Assembly (NCBI GenBank): GCA_012295275.1
Contig: CM022670.1
Coordinates: 15,870,198 to 15,934,197 of the forward strand
Length of the DNA: 64,000 bases
Direction of reading: 5' to 3'
Source: Chrysomallon squamiferum
Lineage: Eukaryota; Mollusca; Gastropoda; Neomphalida; Peltospiridae
Shown here: piece after piece, positions 38,552 through 52,380 of the stretch
Position numbering within the stretch: the stretch's first letter is position 1
Layout of the letters: each line of letters opens with the position of its first letter
Translations under genes and position numbers: made by a program
Notes under the pieces: generated by a model
The model's database searches: none
The model's input: the letters and a program-made list of their open reading frames with translations, nothing else
Told to the model about the DNA's origin: nothing

Positions 38552-38704
38552 CATTCTGATAAACAGTGTGAAAACATTACTGTGTTAAATATAATAGATT
38601 TACTGTTCATAGTGATATATTAACTCATTCTGATAAACAGTGTGAACACTTCATTATGTTAAACATGATATAACAATGATATTGTTCAGTGTGATCTATT
38701 AACT
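38552..38704. repeat. Tandem duplication, 74-79 bp x2
   Basis: Both copies (38552-38625 and 38626-38704) begin CATTCTGATAAACAGTGTGA and end near TATTAACT. Internal differences show the event is not recent. Confidence 0.9.
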
Positions 38705-38783
38705 AGTAGAGATATATGTAATTTATGTCATTCAGGGTTCTGTTTGTGGTGTGAGTTTCTATGCATCTGCTTCTGAGCATGTT

Positions 38784-38786
<3 letters not shown>

Positions 38787-38859
<73 letters not shown>
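38787..38859. repeat. (AT)19 then (GT)16 compound microsatellite
   Basis: AT at 38787-38825 followed almost directly by GT at 38828-38859. Confidence 0.97.
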
Positions 38860-38863
<4 letters not shown>

Positions 38864-39370
38864 TCTGTGTGTCTGTTTTTATACACAGAATATGTTCATA
38901 ATGTCAGCAGTAATAGCTGTGAATCTAACATTTCTGTATGGTAAGCGTTTACACATGTGAAACATTCTCAGAATAATTCTTCTGAGGAAAAAAATGGAAT
39001 AGATATTTGTTCTCATAAAACAGCTCATCACCATTTCTCTCTAATAGATATATTAATTTTTAATCATGTTATTTACAAACCAGTTTTTTCTTTCTTTCTT
39101 TCTTTTCTTATCAGATTTTTAAACAATTATCTTATTTTCCAGTTAATAAAAAAACTGTTACGCTCTCATTTTCATTTCATGATTTTAATTGCTTCAGGAA
39201 CCAGCATCAAATCTCTGTCATATTATTAGTTTTTTTTTTATTAAAAATTAAAAATTGATTAACTGAGAAGCATGACTCATAAGCTCAGTCATCATCGCCT
39301 GGTATTTCCCTATCCAAACTAGTGCTCTGTAACAGGCACTGATATATGTTTTCAGTATGTGTTAATGCAT

Positions 39371-39422
39371 GCATGTATGTATGTATGTATGTATGTATGT
39401 ATGTATGTATGTATGTATGTAT
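39371..39422. repeat. (ATGT)13 microsatellite
   Basis: Pure ATGT/GTAT tetranucleotides, followed by a short TA/TG tail to about 39445. Confidence 0.97.
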
Positions 39423-39495
39423 ATATGTATATATGTGTGTATATCAAAGAAATGTTGATGTTGACTGTGCTAATATTTTTTACTTATATCATTAA

Positions 39496-39502
<7 letters not shown>

Positions 39503-39542
<40 letters not shown>
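39503..39542. repeat. (CT)20 microsatellite
   Basis: Pure CT array; the pyrimidine-rich sequence continues to a consensus acceptor at 39584. Confidence 0.97.
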
Positions 39543-39547
<5 letters not shown>

Positions 39548-39584
39548 CTCTCTCAATTTCTTTCTCTGTATCCACCTCTTTCAG

Positions 39585-39694
39585 TTCTTGCTTTGAAGTG
39601 CAGCAGCTCCAGCCAGTGTTTTCAGTGTAAAAGCTTGGACATTTCTTTGATTCCACAAGAGCCTTCAGCCACTGCATTCGAAGAATTTTCCTGA
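39585..39694 (+). other. Possible terminal exon, cysteine/serine-rich
   Basis: A very strong acceptor (CTCTGTATCCACCTCTTTCAG, ending 39584) is preceded by 80 bp of CT-rich DNA. The next 36 codons are open to TGA (39692-39694) and read LALKCSSSSQCFQCKSLD and IPQEPSATAFEEFS. The Cys pattern LKC...CFQCKS is superficially like the start of a Ly6-type module, but too little is present to assign it. No AATAAA lies within the next 300 bp, which argues against a 3' end here. Confidence 0.22.
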
Positions 39695-40016
39695 GTTATG
39701 AACTCAGCACTGCATGGCCTCAGAATGGTGCATAATCCTCGAATCACAGAAACGTGGATGCACTTAGGCAATCTCATATTTTGAGAAATAGATCAAGATA
39801 TGAGGAAGAGAACATCTACTTGTATGTAACGGAAAAGGGATTGGCATTTACAAGTTGTATAACTGTCTAAGTACATGGTATTTCTATCACTGTAAATTAT
39901 CGTAGGTTTCCACTTCGCTGGTCACTTAATTATCAGCCTGAAATAGAAAATAACAACAAAATGAAAACTCAAAGCTACTTAAGATGAAAAGAAATGTAGA
40001 GTTAGGATATTATCCA
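39695..40016. other. Single-copy DNA, nothing seen
   Basis: No repeat, motif or coding segment visible. Confidence 0.5.
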
Positions 40017-40780
40017 GGGACTGATACAAACAGTTAGAAACACACTGGCATGAAGAGTTAGATAATTATACATGAGCTGATATGAAGAGTTAGATAATTA
40101 TACATAGACTGATATGAAGAGTTAGATAATTATACATGAGCTGATATGAAGAGTTAGATAATTATACAAGGACAGATATGAAGAGAAATAATTATACATG
40201 AGCTGATATGAAGAGTTAGATAATTATACATGGACTGATATGAAGAGTTAGATAATTATACATGGACTAATATGATGGGTTAGATAATTATACAAGGACT
40301 GATATGAAGGGTTAGATATTTATACAAGGACTGATATGAAAGATTAGATAATTATATATGGATTGATATGAAGAGTTAGATAATTATGTGTGTACTGATA
40401 TGAAGAGTTAGATAATTATACATGGACTGATATGAAGGGTTAGCTAATTATACATGGACTGATATGAAGAGTTAGATAATTATACATGGACTAATATAAA
40501 GAGATAGATATTAGATGGTTATACATAGACTGATATGAAGGGTTAGATAATTATACATTGACTGATATGAAGGGTTAAATAATTATACATGGATTAATAT
40601 GAAGAGTTAGATAATTATACACAGACTGATATGGAGAGTTAGATAATTATGTATGGACTGATATGAAGAGATAGATATATTAGATGATTATATATGAAGA
40701 GTCAGATAATTTTGTATTGACTGATATCAGAGTTAAGTAATTATGTATGGAATGAGAGTTAGATGATAATTCAGAGACTG
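40017..40780. repeat. 32-bp minisatellite, about 24 copies
   Basis: The consensus unit is GATATGAAGAGTTAG followed by ATAATTATACATGGACT (32 bp). I count about 24 copies with point variants and a few indels: one copy near 40185 lacks the GTTAG segment, and copies near 40500 and 40670 carry a GATAGATAT insertion. The ends are more diverged than the centre, typical of unequal exchange. Each intact unit carries AGATAA and TAATTA cores. Confidence 0.97.
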
Positions 40781-41299
40781 CAGACCTAAATTAAATACAA
40801 AATAATCTCCTTTTATTATGCTACAGTGATATTACCGTATTAAAATATTTGTGTTAATTTTCTTTTTATTATAATGAGGTTGTAAATAGGACATAATCTG
40901 GTTCTCGCAGCCTGTGTTTGGCAACAGGTATAGGCATGTATGTCTCACCCCAGTTTTCTCTCTTTACTACACTGAACAATATAAATCTCATTTTCTTACC
41001 TTGCTGTCCATGTCTTTGTGATCCTTTATGTTTCATCAGTAAAGAGAAATATGACAGTGAACAGAAAGCAAGACAAAACTATTGTGTTTAAAATATATGG
41101 TGTAGACATATTTTGGTTCAATAGTAAACAACAAAAATATAACTTCAGGGGACAGTTTTCATGTGTTTATTGCAATCATGATGGTATGGAATATAAATTT
41201 TTATTATCTATATGTATTTTTTTATTGTTGTTGTTATTATTATTTTTGATCTATGAAGTTGTCTTTCATTCTTTATTTCCTTTCTTGTCCTTTTTTCAG
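40781..41299. other. AT-rich DNA, no gene seen
   Basis: The 150-codon plus frame starting at 41018 owes its length to the T, CT and AT arrays that follow and is not regarded as coding. Confidence 0.6.
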
Positions 41300-44140
<2,841 letters not shown>

Positions 44141-44149
44141 ATCTTTTCA

Positions 44150-44383
44150 TCTTTTCATCTTTCCATTTATTCTCACATCCATTTATTTCTACATCCAACC
44201 ATCCATTCATCCATCCAACCACTCGTGTATGATTCTCATTTCACTTCTGTGAATGAATCTCTGTGCATATTTCTCTTTATCAACATAGATTTCTGAACAC
44301 TGCTTCTTACTTTTATACATGTCTATCTATTTTAGTCATTCTCCAAGTCTATCTATCTATCTATCCGTCTGTCTGTCTGTCTG
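44150..44383. repeat. Degenerate ATCC field plus (CTAT)n(CTGT)n
   Basis: CCATC-rich degenerate DNA at 44150-44225 and a cleaner CTAT/CTGT array at 44347-44383. Confidence 0.88.
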
Positions 44384-45671
44384 AGAGACCACATGGGTAT
44401 TTAGGTAGCATACATGATGTTTACTCTGCACCATCACCAGAGCCAATTCACTCTGACTTGTTTATAAGATTCAACCCTCCAGCTTTTCACAATGCTATAT
44501 TCAGTAATACGACTCACTTTGCCAACACTTGTGTGCTGTAATGTGCTCTCTTTACTCGCCAGCTGTTTGTCAAGTGAACGCTTTCCCTATTTTCATACTG
44601 GCCACCTATTTTCACTGATGAAACAGAAAAATTTACTTTTTCCAGCCTCCCCATCATTCCTGTTTATGCAGTTGTAGTAAGTTGACTCCACTCCAGCGTG
44701 ATGTGAGTTTTATTTTAGGTGAGCTCTCAGCAGATCTCTATATACATTACCCTGCACATTTATCAGTTTTTTATATACTACATTTATCATGTTTATATTA
44801 CTTACTGCAGGAATTTAGCCAATACTGTTTGGGAATTTTTGTTTTTTTATATATATATATATATATTTAAAATTTATTTAATTTTGTAAAATTTTAAAAT
44901 CACATCTGAATGGTAAATTTATGGGAACATTTTTTTTGTTGCTTTCAGTTGATTCTGTTTTTACTACTACTACTACTACTACTACTGTTATGACTGTTAC
45001 TAAGCTATTTCTACCTCTTCTACTATTATTAATACCACTACTTTTTCTGCTGGTAAAACTACCAAAGATTAGATTTAAGGCCCACTTTAAACAATATTAT
45101 TATATTGTGTTACCCATAATAAATAAAACACACTGGGATTGCATGGGTATTTCTGACACACATTTACACAGAGCTACTTGTCTTTCTGTCTTTACATGTT
45201 TTGTCACCCTACCTATAAGATCTTTACTTCAACATTCCGACATTCATCTCAGTCACAGATTTACTTTATAATTATCACCTTATCATGTTCGACCACCTGT
45301 GAAATATTTGCTTTGATGTTCAGGTAGTCCGATACCTGTCCTTACCTGACTTTGTGAGAAGGTCAGTTGAGAATTTTGTCACTTGGAATCCGCATGTCAG
45401 ACACAAATTTAATCAACACAAATGTTTGACTTGGTCGTGTTTTGTAAGTCCAACAAACAGGTAACCAATCCAGGCTGTTTTGTGTGCGTTACCTGAATTG
45501 TTGGTGTCAAATACTGGGATTTCCTTGTTGGCACCAAGAGTTATTGTTACAGCTAGAGTCTTATGGTCTTAAGATGATTGACAATGTGTTTAAAAATTAA
45601 ATAGTTTATTGTTGTAATGGAATACATTATTCATGACTACATACATACATACAAACATACACCCACACATA

Positions 45672-45678
<7 letters not shown>
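44384..45678. other. Single-copy DNA with small AT and TAC repeats
   Basis: AT at about 44849-44867 and TAC at 44962-44986. Frames at 44492-44677 and 44921-45271 are hydrophobic or repeat-influenced and unrecognised. An acceptor-like TTTGCTTTGATGTTCAG abuts GTAGTC at 45323/45324. Confidence 0.45.

Positions 45679-45723
<45 letters not shown>
45679..45723. repeat. (AC)22 microsatellite
   Basis: Uninterrupted AC array. Confidence 0.98.
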
Positions 45724-45729
<6 letters not shown>

Positions 45730-46078
45730 GACTTTCATCCTTCCACCCATCCATAAAACTTATTTACAGACATAATGTGTTTTAAGGCAAGTGATAAACA
45801 AAATAGTAATATACTACTTATATTGATTAACAGAGTTTATATTTAAATAGGCTTTGTCTCTTTTCTGATACTGTTTTTAGCTGATTTAACAATTACATAC
45901 AATTTAATAAACTATTTTTCCACTTCATATCCTATAAAAAAATCAAAACTCTTTGACAGTACTATAATTCTAGTGCTGAAACATAAACAATATTTGTTTA
46001 AAACAGTATTTCACACTAGCAGTATTTTAAAAACCAACCAATTAATTAATAATGAAACTGAAAAGCTGGCTGAACTTG
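45724..46078. other. AT-rich DNA, nothing seen
   Basis: No repeat array or coding signal visible. Confidence 0.5.
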
Positions 46079-46420
46079 GTTAATTGGCCAGATAAAAGTG
46101 TTAATGTAGCACGTGCTTCCTCGTTAACAACCTGCACCACCTTTCTTTCACACCTTAATTGATTTCTGTGATTTAACAGCTAACACGTTCCGCGTCTACC
46201 TGTGGTTTACCTGACTTGTTTGTTTTGCGAAGCTCAGCCAAGTTTGCATTGTGAAGACATAACTAGTGTCTTGGTAGCTGTTAAATCAATGTTAAACACA
46301 AACACAGCCATGCTGCTGTACCTGTGTACATGTAGCTGATGTTGGGAGCAGTGTTGACTCGGTTGGTTGATGAACAAACCGATCACCTGCAAATTGATTG
46401 AGCCAGTGTTGAGTCATCAC
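46079..46420. promoter_or_regulatory. Enhancer-like single-copy block
   Basis: The block is GC-richer than its flanks and dense in short motifs: TAATTG (46081-46086), AGATAA (46090-46095), CACGTG (46110-46115), TGTGGTT (46201-46207), CACCTG (46384-46389) and TGAGTCAT (46410-46417). These match common homeodomain, GATA, bHLH, RUNX and AP-1 site cores. There is no convincing open frame. Short motifs occur by chance, so the call rests on density and the local composition change. Confidence 0.3.
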
Positions 46421-47276
46421 ACATTTATATCAACGTTCTTCAGCATTTAATATTGTCATGTCTTTTCATGAGATCTAGCACAGTGTCTGGTTTGTTTTTA
46501 ACAAGGACTGTAAGAATCATGTAATGTCGTAAAAATATCTTCATACATTTAATAATGTGTTCAGGTGACATTTCAGAATATTAATTAGAAATGTATCTTT
46601 TATTAACTTTCATGATTCTTTTCTTCCACCATAACTGTCAACACACAGTTACTAAATTATAAACATAACAAACACCAGTGTGTGTTTGTCTGTGTTTCTA
46701 TCTCTGTGTGTTTGAGTGTGAACTGGACTTTGTGCAGCACTTTGAATATCAAATACATTGAATATATTATAAACCTGTTCTAAATATTAAAATATATTAT
46801 ATATAAGCCTATATATACATTTTTTTTTTTGCCCTGTTACTTATGAGCCATCATTAATGTGTGTATATATGTGTGCATGTGCATGTGTATGTGTGTGTGT
46901 ATATATGTGTGTGTGTTAATACTGAGTATAATTTTTTTTTTTTTCATTTTGGTGACAACATCATCCCACCTGCAGTAATTTGCCGTTGTTAAATGGTTGG
47001 TGACCTTGTGACCTGCCATGCAGGGTGTATTGTGTGCATGTCCAGGTTGTAATTACCACAGACAATAGAAAAATTAAACAGTTTGTCTGTCACACAGTCA
47101 CTGACACCCACAATACACCATTCTAAACTTCTCCACACAGGAGAAATTTAACATCAGTCTACTTTATTTATTTATTTTATTTCACTGGATAGTGATGTAT
47201 TATCTAAACCAGTTAAAAACTAAATTTCTAAATTTCAAAATGTGTTTGTTCTTCAGATTTTAAATTTTTCAAATCT
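46421..47276. other. Single-copy DNA with a GT/AT patch
   Basis: A degenerate GTGT/ATAT/GCAT patch spans about 46858-46917. No gene seen. Confidence 0.5.
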
Positions 47277-47320
47277 TTACTGATGGCTATCTGATTTTAT
47301 AATCCGTCAGCCATCAGTAA
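47277..47320. repeat. Perfect 12-bp inverted repeat with 20-base loop
   Basis: TTACTGATGGCT (47277-47288) and AGCCATCAGTAA (47309-47320) are exact reverse complements around a 20-base AT-rich loop. There is no T run to make it terminator-like and the stem is short for a microRNA precursor. Confidence 0.7.
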
Positions 47321-47399
47321 GCATTGTTAGCAGCATATTAAATTTTAAAAATAAGATTACAATTTTTTTTATAAACAGTTAAAAAAGGTAACACCAAGT

Positions 47400-47600
47400 G
47401 CTGAATACATATGTGTATGTATTTGTGTCCTTCTTTATATATATGTCTGTATGTGTGTGTGTATATACACACACACACACACACATACACACACATAAAC
47501 AAGGACATGTGCATGTATGCATGTATTTGATGTATATATTAATTCTAAATGTGTGTATATATATAAATATATGTATGCATATATAAATGAAAATAATGCA
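47400..47600. repeat. Degenerate TG/TA/CA microsatellite field
   Basis: Short CA (about 47467-47484), TG and TA runs interleave over 200 bp. Confidence 0.85.
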
Positions 47601-48915
47601 TTATTTATTTTTTGGAATAATTACACATCAAAAAGTTATGAATATTTATGCAAGAAAAGAAAACATCTGAAACATGTTTGTAAATAAATTCAAGAATATT
47701 CATGAATACATGGAAAAAACTAACTAAAAAACAAATAGAAGATTAATTTATATTTTTTTTACTGTCAATTGAAACACATTAGGAATATCACGGGATATTT
47801 TATTTAAATAATATGTTTCTAAACAAGTGATGCGAATAAAAAAAAAAAAAAAAAAAGGAATACAGCTTAGGTTTATCTTTTCAAGCAAAATGGTTTGCCT
47901 CCCGCACATTTGAAAATGGAACTTACATTGGCAAGCCAATAAATCAGAGTTTGACTGCTGAAGCTTGTCCACAGAATCTTTTTTTCTCTGTGGTATAACT
48001 TTTAATTCTCGCAACTGTTTAAATTTGCTTTATGATTACACAAGTTTTAGTTGTCTGAAGCTCACTTTAAAGTTGGAGTTAACAGCAGTGTGATTAAGAG
48101 AGTTCGACTTAATTCTTGTTTTTATGGGGTCAGGATGAACTGCAAGTTGCTCGCAATCACAACAGCATTTCCAGACAACCTGTTAAATGTGTTATAGATA
48201 GGTCCTCCTTTTTTTTTTTAACGTCTGCATCATTACGGAACTTGATAGGTTTTTTTAGTTTATTTTGGTGTGTTCCATAACTGGTTTTTTTTTTTTTTTT
48301 TCCCAATGCATTTTTATTAATTTATTTACACTAAATTCTATTAAAACCAAATGTTGAGTAAATATTAACTTAGCCTCAATAGGTTGGATCTAAACAGAAC
48401 ACAAAAGCACAAATAAGTTATAGTGATATTCAGCAGAAAATATTTTATTCCTGGTACTGATTTTTTTTTTTTCATCAAGCATTATTAAAAAAAAAAGTTC
48501 CATTTTTACAACAAAAAATAATATGTCTTTTTTCTTCCATTCATTTTTTCCTAATCATGATCCAGTAACCACATCTAGGACATTTCATGACATTTTCTAT
48601 GAATATAATATGAAAACTTCTTTGTAAAACAGAGAGAAAAATTAATCTTTTTTATTATTATGTGTTGTCATAAGTAACATGATGATGAATGGACAACACA
48701 GTTCTTTTTGACTAAGAGTAAGAACACAGAATAATATTAATAATCTGCTTCTCCAGTAGCATGTACTTTCTGTTTTTTTAAATTTTATTGTTTGTTTTTT
48801 TTTTTTTTTAATTAATTTATTTATATATAATTATTACATCTATATAAGTGTGTGTGTGTGTTTTTCTGTCTGTCTGTCCACAACTAATTATTATGAATAT
48901 TTTATGTCAAGATGA
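47601..48915. other. AT-rich DNA with A/T runs, no gene seen
   Basis: A run at 47838-47856 and T run at about 48284-48301. No supported coding segment. Confidence 0.5.
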
Positions 48916-49650
48916 CATTAAAAAACACATTTATTCTGATTCTTTCTACCATTGGTAAATTCACCAGTGGACAAAGCCAATTTTCTGTTACTGTTTTTTT
49001 TACCTCTTTGTTTTCTTTGCACTGTTGTATTTGTTTATGTATTTATATGTTAATATTTAAAAATGAGGAATATCTTTTCTTGACAGATGTCATTAAAGTA
49101 GCATTTAATCTGTTTCTGTTAACTATCAGCCTTAAAAGTCAATTCTTAGTTACTGTTTTCATACCCTCTCTTTTCTTTAAACTGTCATATGTGTTTGTTT
49201 TTTTCAACACTGACACTTAATAATCATAAATATTAAAATGTGGTCATTAAATATAAATTTATTAATTTATTCTGATTTCCATCTACCATGAACTGACAAC
49301 AAAGTTTTTTGTTTCTGTTTTTTTTAACCCTGTCTTTTCTTTAAACAGTCATATTTAACATTGACACTTAATAATCATTAATATTAAAATGTGGTAATTA
49401 AATATATATATATTTGTGAATTTATTCTGAATTCTATTCATAAATAAATTCACCACTGGTCTTACAATTATGCCAGTTACCTATTACTGTATTTTTCCTG
49501 TTTTCTTTAAACTATTGTATTCAGATATATATATATATATATATATTTAATGATTCTTAATAATCATTAATATTAAAATATGATCATTAAGCAAACATTT
49601 ATTCTGATTCTGTCCACCAGTAGTAAATTTTACTGGTAATACGTTTTTAC
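48916..49650. repeat. Diverged tandem array, 150-190-bp unit, about 4.5 copies
   Basis: Copies start at about 48916, 49091, 49245, 49395 and 49585, each with (T)CATTAA or TAATTAAAT. Shared landmarks are AACATTTATTCTGATTCT, a ..TAAATTCACCA.TGG segment, TTACTGTTTTT, TTTTCTTTAAACTGT and TTAATAATCATTAATATTAA. Unit lengths differ because internal AT repeats have expanded. The 102-codon frame at 48912-49220 lies inside the array and is not coding. Confidence 0.88.
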
Positions 49651-49930
49651 TGTGTCCTGGATGGAGTCAGGGCAGCAGACCGTAAAATTATCATAAAATG
49701 TGTTACGCCTCATTGAACTGTTGTTGACATTCTGTCACTTACAAATGATTGTATAGGTGTTTAATTAAGCATGCTGTTTACATTTTTATGTCTGTAGGAC
49801 AGAATCTGTTTATTAAAAGTACACTTGTAAAGAGAATGCTTTCTAGCCATTTGTGTATATATGGATCTGACCATTTAAATACAGACTAAAATAAAATTTA
49901 CTGATTTCTTCATCACTTTCTATTATTAAT

Positions 49931-49935
<5 letters not shown>

Positions 49936-50006
<71 letters not shown>

Positions 50007-50153
50007 ACTGTCTCACTCACTTTGTCTCTCTCTCTCTCTGTCTCACTCATTCACTTTGTCTCTCTTTCTCTCTCTCTCTCACTTACTCTGTCTCTCCTAA
50101 CTGTAGCTCTTTCTTTCTCTCTCTCTTTCTCTGTCTTTCTGTCTCTCACTCTG
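49936..50153. repeat. (CT)33 array with long interrupted tail
   Basis: Pure CT to about 50001, then CT interrupted by CACTCACTTTGT segments that are themselves repeated about 35 bp apart. Pyrimidine-rich DNA continues to GGTTTTTTCTTCAG|GTATTA at 50168/50169, an acceptor/donor-like junction. Confidence 0.95.
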
Positions 50154-50169
50154 AGGTTTTTTCTTCAGG

Positions 50170-51480
50170 TATTATGTTTCTTTATATATTTACATTCTCT
50201 ATTGCTCTGTATCTTTAATAATTAAATTATTTAACATTAACTGTGGAGTTAATGTTATATTGATATTTGTATAGTAATTTATACTAACAAGTATAACATT
50301 TTTTAAAAACCCCACTCGGGAAAACATATGATAAGTTGGATACTGTTTGTTTAATTAATTAATCTGATAAAAATTTCAAAAAGGGATAAGAAAAAGCTGT
50401 AACTTTACAAGCCTTTAATTTCATATAATGATTTAAAATATTCACTGAATTGTTTTACTTCATATCCTTGCATTAAAATTTTTATATTTTGAAATAAAAT
50501 CTAGAGTGAGGATTTCATAAATTAATATAAAATTTTTGAAGCTTTATATAAATACACAAAGTGTGGATTTCTGACAGTGAATGAATCCCAGGTGATATCA
50601 ACAGCTGTTAGGTATTTTTAATTTTTAATAGGGAGCCATGCAGTATGTTTGGTATGTATATGTGTATAGAATATTTATATTTCTCTTTCAGTTTCAGGTC
50701 AAGTACTAGGGTCACTTCCTGTAAAAGTCAGCCATATTTATTTTATTTCATAAATTGTAATAACTTCATTAATTTGACCATGTTTCAAAAACAAAATAAT
50801 AATTAATATTATATTTTTTTAATTTAATCAGTTTCAAGAATAATAATTTGAAAATGTATTCATCCACCTTCTTCAGTAAGACTGAAATGAGATTGTGTTT
50901 TTTGGGGCACACAATCAAATTCAACCTGTGTATTACTCACACTTATTGTATAATAAATTTAAAAAAATAAAAATAAAATTGATTACCTTCAGTAACAACA
51001 TTAAGAAATAGTTTTGTGTATATAGTACCTAGTATAGATCATAATTAGTATAATAATTCTGTTGATGAAATCAAGAGAAACTAAAACATTATTCTGTATC
51101 CTGATATTTCAGAAGTATCTGAGTTCTGTCTCATTTGCTTAGTCATGTCTAGTTCTTTTTTAACCAAGGTGACATTAAATTATTGAATTAGAAATAAAAC
51201 TGCGTCAAATGTAAAATTGTGAGATCACTAATTAATTTACTGTCAGTGAAACATGGATTTTTTTATAAACACATCCTAAATTTCAGAAAAAAGGTGTGAG
51301 TGAAACACACAAAGAATGGGACATTTCTATGACCAGAGTAAATAGTTTTATGTTAAAGTATTATCCTGGATTTGTTTTTGTTAATTGTGTTAAATCTTTG
51401 GTTTAGCCATAGCAATACTTTTTTCTTTGTTATGATCCCATATTTTAAATTAAATTTTCATTTGTTTTTATTCTGATTTT
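50170..51480. other. AT-rich single-copy DNA, nothing seen
   Basis: No arrays and no splice-flanked open frame. Confidence 0.5.
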
Positions 51481-51580
51481 TTCTTTTGTTCTTTTGTTCC
51501 AGACTTGTAAAAAAAAGTAAAACCATGGCTCTCTTAGGCAACATTATTTTTTTTTTTTTTTTTTTTTGTTGTTGTTGAGA
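51481..51580 (+). other. Strong acceptor with a Kozak-context ATG
   Basis: TTTTGTTCTTTTGTTCCAG ends at 51502, and 22 bp downstream AAAACCATGGCT gives an ideal animal start context (ATG 51525-51527). The frame reads MALLGNII, then runs into a T21 tract (51547-51567) and stops after 17 codons. It could be a 5' exon only if an unseen donor is used, so it is probably coincidence. Confidence 0.12.
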
Positions 51581-52214
51581 GAAAGGGCATTGTTTAATGC
51601 AGTCTAAATTGTTACATAATGAATTAATAAACTGAAAGCAATTAATAAACCTGCCAATTGTTATTACAGATAAATCACGATAATCAATTTCTGTACATTA
51701 ATAATTAACAAAAGTGAACTTTTGAAGTAAAATATTAAAATATAATATAATTAGCCAATGAAATTTCATAACAACGATTACATCACCACTTCCAGACGAC
51801 ACTAATAACACTGCACTGATCAGCGAGCAGTGGGTCTTCCTGCAGTGTGATATTTAATATTCCAAATTACTGTCTTTCGCAAATTATCATTTTCACTCAA
51901 ATTAAAATAAATTACTAGACTTTATTACGTGAATTTATTCTTGAAGAAACAACGCATTTATTACCATACTTTACACGGAAAACACATTAAATTTATTCAC
52001 ATGATTAGTCTAATATTCAGGGTGTTTTTTTGTTTTATCTCCATGTCCTCCTCCATGTTTCCTGTTTCATCTCACAGAGGTAATGACTGAACTCCTGTTG
52101 ATTGTGCTTTATTGTTGTTGTGTTACATAACTCGCGAGGTCTTTTGTACCACAGCTGATACCTGTGTGATGGGATCACACATCCAGTCAACATCTGTTGT
52201 TAATTTTCTACCAG
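51581..52214. other. Single-copy DNA, GC-richer at 51780-51860 and 52030-52214
   Basis: A strong acceptor GTTTCATCTCACAG at about 52077 is followed two bases later by GTAATG. No long frame is present. The 52030-52214 segment may be a conserved block. Confidence 0.4.
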
Positions 52215-52298
52215 ATGGAAGCCAAGAGTCCTGCACCACTGAAAGTCAAAAGGCCATACAGTTTTATATTGGCTGAAAAAAACCACCCAAAAAATTAA
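52215..52298 (+). other. Possible short coding segment behind a strong acceptor
   Basis: CTGTTGTTAATTTTCTACCAG ends at 52214 and the next base begins ATGGAAGCC. The frame reads MEAKSPAPLKVKRPYSF then ILAEKNHPKN and stops at TAA (52296-52298). It is lysine/proline-rich and not repeat-derived. It is too short to classify and no donor is seen inside it. Confidence 0.18.
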
Positions 52299-52339
52299 TT
52301 GAAAAAGATATTAGAGAGAGAAAAAGATGAACCACTTGA

Positions 52340-52342
<3 letters not shown>

Positions 52343-52377
<35 letters not shown>
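52343..52377. repeat. (GT)17 microsatellite
   Basis: Uninterrupted GT array followed by T/C-rich DNA. Confidence 0.97.

Positions 52378-52380
<3 letters not shown>

Noticed and set aside
40017-40780. CRISPR-like regular repetition
   Set aside because: Units are directly abutting with no unique spacers and the context is eukaryotic; it is a minisatellite.
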